From: Aristolochia californica
Taxonomy: Eukaryota > Streptophyta > Magnoliopsida > Piperales > Aristolochiaceae
NCBI GenBank assembly: GCA_029961685.1
Contig: JARWKL010000015.1
Coordinates: forward strand, 23,777,220-23,841,219
DNA: 64,000 nucleotides
Direction of reading: 5' to 3'
Shown here: in pieces, positions 24,010 through 34,456 of the stretch
Position numbering within the stretch: the stretch's first letter is position 1
Layout of the letters: each line of letters opens with the position of its first letter
Translations under genes and position numbers: made by a program
The notes under the pieces: generated by a model
What the model was told of the DNA's origin: nothing
The model's input: only the letters and a program-made list of their open reading frames with translations
The model's database searches: none

Positions 24010-25268
24010 TCATGCCCACTTAGCCATGACTGACATGCCTCCTGCACCTAAGAGAACTGCAACATAGGATTTGAGCTGAAGCTTTATATTGCTCTGCAAC
24101 TTGGCTCCCATGAAATCTGTGGCTAAGAGATCAACCAAGGCCATGTATATAAGAAGCCCCGCTGAGGAAGCATTGAGTAGTCCCACTGTGATGAGAGAGC
24201 TTGGACTGTTTTCACTGTACACGTTTGATAGTCCGATCCCCAGAGCGATGCCGAATGGAGTTGTGGTGGAGAAGAAGAAGACCATGATGGATTTTTTCAA
24301 CATCTTGTACTCCGCCTACAATCAAGATTTCTTATCAAATGAATGGTTCTTGAGTTCAGGAAGGGCCTGTTTTTTTTCTGGTTTTTGTCTCTCTTACCTG
24401 TAAGATGCACCCACCGAGACCCATTCCTTCAAACATTTGATGGAAGCAGAGTGCAGCAACCAGAGGCTTGATTGTACAGGTATTGTTTGTGGCTCCTAAA
24501 GACAGCCCAATCACCACCGAGTGAACGACAATTCCCAGCTCCAAAACCTGCCAAGGACTCAAAAAATATAGTCAGCCGAATGTTTGATAATTTTTCTTCT
24601 CGCAACAAGAAGAAAGTTTTTTTTATCAGAGAACACACCATAGCAACAACACGGTAACGCAGCAACTGGGAGTCTGGAGACCCATCCTTAACAGAGAGCC
24701 CATGGCCATGAATATGTGCGCCTCCAGTCATACTCCCCATCTCTCTGTCGCCGCCGTGAGTCTGACTTTCGGGGATCACACCGATACTATTCTTCCGGTT
24801 GTATATACTGGTTGCTAGCGAATCCACCATCAAAGTAACAATGGCAGACAACATGGCCACAAACCCACTGAAGGGGAACTTGTGCCACGGGTTCTCGGTC
24901 AAACAATCCGACCATAACATGTCAAAAGAGTCCGGTAGAACATGCATAAACCCAGTGGCAAGGATGATCCCAGCAGCAAAGGCCTTGACGATCACAAACA
25001 GGTCTCTGTCCGGCCGGAGCGCTGGAATAGATCGTGAAAAGAGTGGGAGGCAGACACCAATCAAGCTGGTAATCAAGATGGACACAATGGCGATGATCTT
25101 GAGACGTAATGCTGCGGACTTGTTATTGCACTCGTTGGTATCTGCCTGGCATTCAGCAGGAACATCACTCTGATTGCTTGATTGTGCAAAGCAAACCGGA
25201 GGGAAGGAGAGACTGAGAAGGAAGAGGAAGAAGAACACAACCGAGAGGTTAATAGACTGAGCAGCCAT
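24010..25268 (-). CDS. ZIP-family zinc/iron transporter
   Basis: Divalent metal importer of the ZIP (IRT-like) family, expected at the plasma membrane. Three exons (25268-24639, 24547-24398, 24315-24010) give 361 residues, normal for plant ZIPs. An N-terminal signal-like stretch ([17 protein letters not shown]) precedes a short Cys-containing ectodomain. Then come three membrane segments, a variable cytosolic loop with the His-rich metal site HIHGHG near residue 190, and membrane segments 4-8. Segment 4 has [11 protein letters not shown] and segment 5 has [11 protein letters not shown], the conserved His and Glu residues of the transport path. It ends SVMAKWA, the typical ZIP C-terminus. It belongs with the ZIP1/3/5/8 group; the substrate cannot be told from sequence alone. 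Confidence 0.93.
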
Positions 25269-25306
25269 GTTGGTGAAGATTGTGATTAATGTCGATGGGT
25301 GAGGGA

Positions 25307-25315
25307 TTATTTATA
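25307..25315 (-). promoter_or_regulatory. TATA box of the ZIP gene
   Basis: TATAAATAA on the minus strand ends only 38 bases before the start codon at 25268. If used in the normal way it predicts a leader of only about 10-20 nucleotides, unusually short for a plant gene. Confidence 0.5.
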
Positions 25316-25775
25316 GAAGCTGCTTGCGTTACATCATAAGCCACAACTTTGGCTCTTCGCCTCATACAAAAAGGGTTAGGTAGTCATTTATCATGAGAAA
25401 TTAATTGAAGGAAGTCTTAGGTCAGTAATGAGATAATCGTTAATTGTAAATTAATTGAACAATGCTTTCTTATATCTTCTGATTCCATATAGTTATCACG
25501 GTATGCCAGACAAGCTTAAGCTGTAACTTCTTCTCATGAAAATTTGTGCTTGGAAAGTCAACTGATTTTGGATTGTTCATGGAGAGTGTAGGGCACAAGG
25601 TGCCATGAGAAGGCTTAAAGCCTCGGCGTGTCTGATTGAGTATTATATATTAATGGGATGAAATCTCACAGTTTCTGCTTCGTCAAATCTTGTTCATAGG
25701 ATGAGTTTGAGGTGGGTAAACAGCGAAAATGGAGATGGAATTTGCTGAAGCTCGGTTTTTGTTGGAATCTATCCA
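25316..25775. other. ZIP promoter region and intergenic DNA
   Basis: Upstream DNA of the minus-strand ZIP gene. No known cis-element stands out strongly and no gene is seen. Confidence 0.35.
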
Positions 25776-26308
25776 TGGAATCTCATGAATGAACGCCTTG
25801 TTTGCCATCTCAGGTAAGACATCTTTGAAGAAAGTAAGTTGAGTTGAATCATGAAACAACGAAAGCATAGAAAACAAAACACCAGTTTTGATTGAACCTT
25901 TAAAGCATTGGCCAAGGTAGTTTTGTAAAAAGAGATACTGAAGAATTCTTCCTCCAATTAGTCCTCAGTCTTGCCGATTCCCCATTATTTTTCACAGCAA
26001 CTCTCACTATTCAAGTAGGTTGACATTCCGAAGCTCCCCTCAACCTCTATCCTCTCTCTCTAAAACAAATCTCAAGCTTTGATTGGACTTGTTGTTTACA
26101 ATAATCTTCCGCTTACGCCATTGGAGTGGGTGTTTAATCGTACTTACGGACTGCACGGCAGACGAAGTCTTCTGGGCGTATCATCAGTACATAGAGAAGT
26201 AAGATATTCGAGAATCTCAAACAACCCTGCGTGGAATAGACCATCAAGTTCTGTCATTATATTCCATTTCTCCCAAAATAAATTTGTCGGTGAAGAAGAA
26301 AGAATCCT
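25776..26308. repeat. Copy A of a 530-bp dispersed repeat
   Basis: About 90 percent identical by eye to 33929-34456, in the same orientation. The shared stretch starts near ATCATGAATGAACGCC and ends at GAAGAAAGAATCCTT. Its minus strand has an open segment (about 26144-26338) containing MTELDGLFHAG and EILEYL that looks like part of a host protein exon, but I do not recognise the gene. The two copies bracket the Copia nest. Confidence 0.7.
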
Positions 26309-26469
26309 TGAAGCTTTCATGACTACATCTAGCTTCATCTGGTGGGAAATGAGTAGTCGATAATTCTCTTCGGTTGCGCCGTCACTGTCAAATGCAGAGA
26401 ATTGTCAAGCATGTAGAAGCATTGGAAAATCAGGTTACGGACTTCACGGAGTTCAACCCTATAACCCGG

Positions 26470-26927
26470 GCAAGGAATCGGGTCGAATTAAACTCGGCTA
26501 AACCCTATAACTCTCTCCTCTTTTCGCAGTGATACGGAGGAATCTCTGCCTCCCTCTCCATCAATAACAAAGAGGATAGGAGCCTCCTAGCATGTGGAGG
26601 ATAGTGATACGGAGGAATCTCTGCCCCTCTCTCCATCAATAACAAAGAGGATAGAAGCCTCCTAGCATGTGGCATCTCTCCTCCTTTCTCTTGGAAGAAC
26701 GAAAAAGAGGATCGAAAAAAATGATAGAAATAAACATAAAGATAAATATAATGATAAAGATAATGATAAGGATAGATATAGCTAGTGATTGAATTAGAGA
26801 TAAACTCAAATGGTAGAGTTGTAATCATTTACTGTCTTTGTTGTAACTCTATAAATAGTATACACCTGATCAATAATAATCACTACAATATTATTCTACA
26901 CTTTTATATTCTACATGGTATCAAAGG
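26470..26927 (+). mobile_element. Copia LTR fragment with primer-binding site
   Basis: Ends TTCTACA at 26915, directly followed by TGGTATCAAAGG (26916-26927), a Met-tRNA-type primer-binding site variant. CTATAAATAG at 26848 would be its TATA box. The left end is approximate. About 300 bp of unclear interior follows before the next Copia element begins at 27380. A 75-bp tandem duplication lies in the upstream (U3) half. Confidence 0.5.
26529..26676. repeat. Two-copy 75-bp tandem duplication
   Basis: The unit starting GTGATACGGAGGAATCTCTG occurs at 26529 and again at 26604 with only a few differences, both running to CCTCCTAGCATGTGG. It lies in the presumed U3 of the adjoining LTR. Confidence 0.8.
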
Positions 26928-27894
26928 TCCCGATCGTTTAATCAAAACCAATTAGTCGTTGTTGAAAATCCTTAACGCCCTAGTTCACTGTCGCTGCCTT
27001 GGTATTTTTCTCTTCCCATTCTCCGTGCAATCTCGCCGAAGATATACTAAAAATAAATAAATCCCCGAGCTTCACAGCTGAGCCAATCACTTTGCCCGGC
27101 GCCGTGCCAAACCTATCTATCTATCTCACTCTTCTTCCTGTTATTGTCGCCTTTGTTATCTCTTATGGGTGTTCTAAATTTGTCCTTCAATAGCTCTCCC
27201 CGACGTATTTTTACTCGAGTGATGAGGTAGTACCAAATCAAGGTATTTTTTAAATATTTTGTGGAATAAACTATTATGAGGGGGAGAAGAGTAGGATGTA
27301 GAGAGGTTGTGCATGTGAACGATATGGCACTGTAATAGAAGCCTGTAAACCAGGCTTCCATCACCAGAACCGATGGATCTGTGAGTGCCAAAAATAGTCT
27401 TTTTCTGTTATTTAATTTATGTATAAATACACCTTGTAACCTTGTTTATAATCATGGTGAATAAAAAGTTTCTTATTAAAAACTCACATGGTATCAAATG
27501 TCGTCGATCCTCTGTGTATCCAATCACCATTTTTTCCAGTGAGAAGCCTCCCCGAGCAAGAATGACAAGATTTCCGCTGCTGCCAACTTCTGTGCATCGA
27601 CTCCGACACCAGCACCGACAAAGTCAATGCCCCTCAGATTCCATCCCGACGTGACGGCCCACTTGTTTTCCACCACCATCCGCCGCAACAACCTCATCGC
27701 GGCGTCGCTTCCTCTCCCGAGCAAAATCTCTTTTCATTTTATTTTTCTCCCCTTTGAACCCAAGGGTTCATTCCTCCTTGAGCCAAACCAAATTGTCGAT
27801 CGACCCAAGCAAGGAGCCCGGGTTAGCATCAACCCGTGGCTCAACCCTGTGCCCGTTTTGGTTCACTGTTATTTGAAAAAAAAAATCAAACCTC

Positions 27895-28600
27895 AATGAC
27901 TGCTGACTCTATTTCTCTGTTCCTTCCCTTTCAAACTCTCATTCACATGTTTACTATTAAACTCTCCTCCACCACCTACCTCCTCTGGAGAAGCCAACTT
28001 TTTCCCCTTCTTGAAAGCCAAAAATCTCCTTGGTTGTGTGGACATAACCCTTGCACCACGACCTCAATTTACCGTCATAGAGTATAACACCCCTACTGTT
28101 GAATATATAAGATGGAGAACAATGGATGTTCACCTTCTAAGTCTACCCCTTTCCTCTCTCACCAAGGAGACAATGGCTGAGGCAATTGGCTTCTCCACTG
28201 CACGCAAAGTCTAGCTCGCGTTAGAAAATGTATTCAATCACCAGTTGAAGGCTCAAGAAATCCGTCTCAAAGACAACCTCCAACAACTGAAGTGCGGAAA
28301 TCAATTTGTTATCGCATACACTAGTGTTTTCAAAGGTCTCTATGATCAGTTTAATGAAATCAGCAGACCAGTCGATAACACTGATAAACTCAACTGGTTT
28401 CTTCGTGGACTCAACGTCTATTTCTCCACCTTCTCAGTCACACAAATGACTCTGATGCCTCTCCCCCATTTCTCCGACCTCACTTCCAGAGTCGAGAGAT
28501 TTGAACTTTTCCAGAAATCTCTAGAGATCTCTTTTTCTCCCACTGTTGCTTTCACTGCCACATCCTTTGGTTCGGACTGGTCGACCTGCTGAGGCTCTGG
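27895..28600 (+). pseudogene. Copia gag remnant
   Basis: Begins near MTADSISLFLPF and shows the usual UBN2/retrotransposon-gag pattern (TTYLLWRSQ, then a long helix-rich region with LKDNLQQLKCG and NWFLRGL). It shifts frame near 28010 and has a stop near 28215. A zinc-knuckle-like CQICHLDGHYADRC follows near 28675 in another frame. Confidence 0.7.
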
Positions 28601-28799
28601 TTGAACCAACGGTTCTAGCCGCCATTATGTCAACTGAGGTCGAACTCATTCTAGTCTAGGGCACCCCCTCCTTGTTGCCAGATATGCCATCTTGATGGTC
28701 ACTATGCTGATCGTTGCAACCAATGTTATGCCCGTAGTGAGTTCAGTGAGTCTCATGCCCATCTTGCTGAAGCTTTCACTGGATCGTGCACTCTCAATG

Positions 28800-29055
28800 G
28801 ATTTGCACCCTCTGATTGGTTCTTGGACACCGGGGCTTCTACTCATATGTCGAATAACCCATCCATCTTGGATCAGTCCACTCAGTACACAGGTAATGAC
28901 TTTGTTATTGTGGGGAATTATGTCTCCTTACTTATCTCACACACTAGTATTATCTCTCCTTCCCCCAATATTCGGTTGCTAGATGTTTTAGTTGTTCCTC
29001 ACCTCACCAAAATTCTTCTCTCCAGCAGTAAATTAACATATGCTTTTCCTTAAAC
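28800..29055 (+). pseudogene. Copia protease remnant
   Basis: Contains WFLDTGASTHMSNN, the aspartic protease active site (DTGA) of Copia polyproteins, in a short frame ending at 29053. Confidence 0.75.
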
Positions 29056-29103
29056 TATTACATTTACTAATAATTTTTCACTATTCAGAATCATCTCATT
29101 GGA

Positions 29104-30120
29104 ATGGTGGTGGCAACCAGTAATAGAGATAGAGGTTTATATGTGCTGGAGCATGGCAACCCTGCCCTTCTTTCTGTGCTTAAAAATAATTTTTTACATG
29201 CTTCCTATGATTTATGGTGTGCTCGCCTTGGACATGTAAATCATTCTGTTATTTCTTCTTTACATAAACAAGAATATCTTTATCTTACCTCCTTATTGTC
29301 ATCTCCATCATTATGTAGTTCATGTCAACTTACAAAAAATCATCGTATGCCTTATCCACATCATGAACATACGTCGTCTAATGTGTTAGATCTTATTTAT
29401 TGTGACAAATGGGGCATTTCGCCTATCAAGTCCCATTTAGGATTTGCATATTATGTTATCTTCATCGATGATTTTTCCCGTTTCACATGGCTTTATCCTT
29501 TGAAATTCAAATATGATTTTTATAATATTCTTACCCAATTTCAAAGACTTATGGAAAATCAATATTCAACCCATATTAAAAAATTTCAAAGTGACGACAT
29601 GGGCGAATTTACTAGCACTTGCTTCCAAACTCATCTTAGTACCTCTAACATCCATCATCAAATTTCTTGCCCATATACATCTGCCCAAAATGGGCGTGAA
29701 CAACGCAAACATCGTCATGTCACTGAGTCTAATCTGACACCTTTTTCACTACCATCTCTCTCCTTGCTTCTGGGTTGAAGCCTTCAACACTGCAACCTAT
29801 ATCATCAACCGTTTGCCAACATCACTTCTTGAAGGTAAATTACCATTTGAACTTTTATATGGTTCCTTTCCAAATTATGAAAATTTTCATCATTTTGGTT
29901 GTTGTGTTTATCCTTGTTTACGTGATTATATGTCTAATAAATTTTCACCTCGTAGTTTTTCCTGCATCTTTTTGGGTTACAGTCCCTCTTATAAAGGGTT
30001 TCATTGCCTTGATCCCGTCACCTCTCGGATCTATATCGCCGGCCATGCTCAATTTGATGAACACAACTTTTCTTGCATAAAATCATCTCAGGCTCAACCT
30101 TTTTACTCTCTCTATTTTTC
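29104..30120 (+). pseudogene. Copia integrase remnant
   Basis: A GAG_pre-integrase-like segment (LWCARLGHVNHSVISSLH, then CSSCQLTKNHRMPY) leads into the integrase core (DLIYCDKWG, IFIDDFSRFTWLYPLK). A frameshift near 29710 separates it from the C-terminal part (EAFNTATYIINRLPTSLLEG, then the CCVYPCLRDY and IFLGYS motifs) that ends near 30120. Confidence 0.8.
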
Positions 30121-30349
30121 CAACTTTTTGGAACCCAGTCTTATCCAAATAGCAACCCCTCCTTCCTCCACACTATTTTCTCCGCACATTACTCAATCTA
30201 GATTTACCCCATGTTCTATTTGTATTGATCCAATCGATGAGTCTATGCATGCCACTGATTCTTTTACAGGTCCCTCCTCGTCGCACCAGGCTTCTAGTCC
30301 AAAACCACTGAGACACTAATCACTCCTCCTGCTCCTACTTCTACGCTAC

Positions 30350-31847
30350 CATTGGGTTCTCACCCTTTGCTTACACGAGGTAAAACTGGAATTTTCAAAC
30401 CACGCCATCCGGTCAACCTCAGTATCGTGGGATCCTCTGGACTTCTTTCTGCTCTCGTAGCCTCTACTGCGCCGAAAGGATTCAAAATTGTCGCTAAAAA
30501 TCCTGTTTTGTTTGCTGTTATAGATGAAGAAGTTCAAGCTTTCCAAAATAATTGAACCTGAATTTTAGTCCCTTGACCTGCCAACACCAATATTGCGGGC
30601 TCCAAATGGGTGTTTCAAACCTAATATCTGCTTAATGGATCCATTGAGCGTCTCAAAGGACGTCTCGTTGCCTAGGGCTACACTCAAGTCCCTGGTCTTG
30701 AGTACACTGACACCTTTAGTCTTGTGGTAATAGCTACTACTATTTGAGTTGTGCTCTCTATTGTTCTGAACAACTAATGGCCTCTTCACCAACTTGACGT
30801 CAAGAATGCATTCGTCAACAGTACTCTCACTGAAAATGTTTATATGGAATAGCCTCATGGGTACTTGACCCTTGTTTTCCTCATCACATTTGTCAGTTGC
30901 AGAAAGCTCTCTATAGTTTCAAGCAAGCTCTTCGTACCTGGTTCTAACACTTTAGCTCCTTTATCACTCAACTTGGATTCTCCTGCAGTCATACTGATAC
31001 TTCTTTGTTTGTCTTTCATATGCGCTTAGACACTATATATTTGCTCTTTTATGTTGATGACATCATTATTACTGGCAACTACTTAGCTTTTATAACCAAG
31101 TTCACTGTTGAATTTAATTCTGAGTTTGCCTCCAAAGATTTGGGTCCATTTAGTTACTTTTTTGGCCTTGAAGCTTTACCAACTACCAATGGTTTATTTA
31201 TCAGTCAACTCAAATATACACTTGATATTTTTATTCAAGCTCTGTTACTTGATAGCAAACTGGTTCCTACGCCTATAGTCATTTCACAACATTTGTTTGT
31301 TGATGGTTCTTTATTTTCAAATCCCACTCTTTACAGGTCTCTCATTGGCGTCCTTCAATACTTGACCATCACTCGCCTTGACATAGCCCATGCGGTCAAC
31401 TCTATTAGCCAATTCTTGCATGCTCCTACTGACGATAAATTTATTGTTGTTAAGAGTATTCTTTGCTATGTCAAAGGCATCATTCACTTTGGCCTTACTT
31501 TTCGCCTATCTGTTACTCCTGGTGCTCTAGTTGCTTACTCTAATGCTGACTGGATTAGTTGTCCTGATACTCGTCGCTCCACCTCTGGTTACTCTATTTA
31601 TCTTGGAGACAATTTGATTTCTTTGAGTGCTAAAAAACAACCTACGACATCATGTTCCAACTGTGCCAACTGTGAATCTGAGTATCGTACTCTTGTGCAC
31701 ATTGTAACTGAACTTATTTGGCTTACGCATCTCGTTTGTGATCTATATCTTCTTATTCCACAACCACTCGTTCTCTTATGTGACAACAAAAGTGCAATCT
31801 TCCTCAACTCCAATCCAATTTCTCACAAACGCGCAAAACATGTGTAG
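30350..31847 (+). pseudogene. Copia reverse transcriptase and RNase H remnant
   Basis: The N-terminal part of the reverse transcriptase (30350-31000) is broken by many stops. From 31005 an open frame has the catalytic FYVDDIIITG, then the connection and RNase H region (VAYSNADWISCPDTRRSTSGY, CDNKSAIFLNSNP) to a stop at 31847. Confidence 0.85.
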
Positions 31848-32096
31848 TAAAATTATTATTTTCTTCGAGAATTTGTTATTGTTGACAAACTTCACATGCA
31901 GTATGTGCCATGTCACCTACAGGTTGTCGATATTTTCACCAAACGTATTCCACGCCTTCTCTTTGATTTTTTTGGGTCCAAACTTCACGTACCAATCTGA
32001 CGCTCAGCTTGTGGGGGGGATCTCCGAGTGCCAAAAATAGTATTTTTTTGTTATTTAATTTATGTATAAATACACTTTGTAACCTTGTTTATAATC

Positions 32097-33179
32097 GGGG
32101 GGGGATGAGATTGTGCTTCTTCTGCCTACCCAAATCAGACTTTTATGCCCTCTTAAGCATGCATATTACTAAGCGAGCCCACAAACTCTGCAAGATTTCT
32201 AACCCTTTTGGGAAAACCACCCAAATCTTTGGACTAATCTGATCATCCAAATCTATGGTCGCTTTGATCTAACAATTCAAATTATTTATGTCAGACCAAT
32301 AGATTTGTAACAGTTTTTGATCTGACCCTTCTGATATGTAACATTTAGATTTGTAACCACTTGATTCAACAGTTCAGATCTAGTAATTGTTCGATCTAAC
32401 GTTTCAGATTTTTAACCATTTTCATTAAATGACTTTGATCTTGATCCATCTCAATGGTCTAATCAATCTAATCATTAAAAAAACCATCTTATTTTGGCCA
32501 CACATGTGACATGTATGGCCCATCCGAACAAGTGTAAAAATGTGTGACCGGCCACAAATTTGAAAGACCACATGCACATGTGAGCATGAGTCTTGCACGC
32601 GCGCATGTATGAGTCTCACACAACTCAAGGTAGGTAGAGGGTGAAGAATCATTTAAACCCAAAATGTCCCCTTTGCTTTACCAATGGGGGTCTAAAGGAA
32701 AAAGAAGAATGAAGGGAAAGGAAAGAGAGGAAGGAGATGGACGCTCACGAGCCTTCCAATTTCTCAAAAAATAATTCAGACATTCCCCACCATTTTTTAG
32801 AAAATTAAAAATTGACACTTAATTAGATTAACATGGTTCGAGCTGTCAATACACTATAATATTTTATGATAGGTGTCTTTTGGACTTAAACAATCATCTA
32901 GTTGGAATTTCACCACCCACACCAATCTTAAGTAAACGAATCTTGAACTTGGACTTTATATAGGTTTTGAGAAAATCGATCAATTAAGTGTTAATTCTAC
33001 ATCTCTATACCTTGATATAATTGTCTCAATATCATTAAAGTAATACACTAACCTCATATCCAATGCAATTGAGCACCTACTTCTTAGAGAAGGGATGTGA
33101 ACGATCACTTTAATTTTAATTTGGTGCTCTTATCAATCATTCATTCAACTTGTTTTTCCTACTGAAACTTCATCTTAGG
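32097..33179. other. Intergenic DNA within the Copia nest
   Basis: 32260-32420 has loosely repeated GATCTAAC-TTCAGATTT motifs. The rest shows no recognisable gene or element. Confidence 0.35.
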
Positions 33180-33765
33180 ATATCCAATCAGATAAGTTGG
33201 GTTGCCACTGATAGTAACTCAAGTAATAGGCTTTAATCCCATCCCATTGAAGCACACTATACTTGTCCTCTCGACAAGTCCTTACTCAAATGATTTACCA
33301 AGTTTTCCACTGATTTAATCTAACTTAAAGTTATAACTCAAGTCGATGTGAGCTTACAAAAAATTTTATATCGAAGCTCAATAAGCTTAGGTGACTTTGA
33401 AGTATGATTTTCTTTTAATTTTTGTTAAAGTGGCTTGATTATCACAATTAATTAAGATAGCTAGAATTGGTTTATCTATCATGGGAATTGCTAATAATAG
33501 ACTCCTCAGCCATTCAACTTCTCCACCCGCCAACTCTAACGCTACCATTTCAGCCTCCATATAGATTTGGTAATCAAGATCACTACCTAAGAACTTGTTT
33601 TAGACCATATAAAGATATAACTAAGTTACACACTTTATTCTCTTGCTCAGAACTACAAAACCCAGTTATTTCATATAAATTTATTCTCCTAATTCACCAT
33701 TGAGAAATGATGTTTTAACATCTATATGGTGTATTTCAAGGTTATATGCCTGTTAGGAAAGCAAC
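33180..33765 (-). mobile_element. Internally deleted Copia fragment, minus strand
   Basis: On the minus strand, 33760-33580 encodes the reverse transcriptase motif IDVKTSFLNGEL and a following GFVV..LYMV stretch with stops. It jumps directly to an RNase H part (33560-33200: YMEAEMVALELAGGEVEWLR, NCDNQAT, then GMGLKPI). The palm and YVDD portion normally between them is missing. Confidence 0.65.
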
Positions 33766-33928
33766 CCCACGGATCTTATACAAAGATTGCTCGGTCGATA
33801 CAAACAAATATTCCAACAGTAGTCATCTTAGTAACTAGTAAATAAACGATAAAAAATTTGATCTATTGTATTTGCTAAAACCTTCAACTAATCTAGCTTT
33901 GTATTTTTCCTTTTAAAAATCTAAAAAC

Positions 33929-34456
33929 GGAATATCATGAATGAACGCCCTGATTGCCATCTCAGCTAAGACATCTTTGAAGAAACTATGTTGAGTTGAA
34001 TCATGAAACAACGAAATCATGGAAAACACCAGTTTTGATTGAATCTTTTGAGCATTGGGGCTAAGGTGATTTTGTAAAAAGAGATACTGAGGGATTCTTC
34101 CTGCAATTAGTCCTCAGTCTTGCCGATTTCCCATTATTTTTAACAGCAACTCTCTCTATTCAAGTAGGTTGACATTCCGAAGCCCCCCTCAGCCTCTATG
34201 CTCTCTCTCTCTCAAACTAATCTCAAGCTTTGGCTGGACTTGATGTTTACAATAATCTTCCGCTTACGCCATTGGAGTGGGTGTTTAATCGTAGTAACAG
34301 ACTGCACGGCAGATGAAGTCTTCTGGCGTACCATCAGTACAGAGAGAAGTAAGATATTCGTGAATCTCAAACACCCTGCATGGAACAGACCATCAAGTTC
34401 TGTCATTATGTTCCATTTCTCCCAAAATAAATTTGTCGGTGAAGAAGAAAGAATCC
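33929..34456. repeat. Copy B of the 530-bp dispersed repeat
   Basis: Same orientation as the copy at 25776-26308 and about 90 percent identical by eye, with small indels. Sequence identity stops abruptly after AGAATCCTT. Confidence 0.7.

Larger units (their letters stand above)
27380..32096 (+). mobile_element. Degenerate Ty1-Copia retrotransposon with very short LTRs
   Basis: The 5' LTR is 27380-27488 (109 bp, TGTGAG to TCACA), followed by the primer-binding site TGGTATCAAATG. The matching 3' LTR starts at about 32023 after the polypurine tract GTGGGGGGGAT and is cut off at 32096, lacking its last 35 bp or so. Between them lie gag, protease, integrase, reverse transcriptase and RNase H in Copia order, all interrupted by stops and frameshifts. 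The element is dead. Confidence 0.8.
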
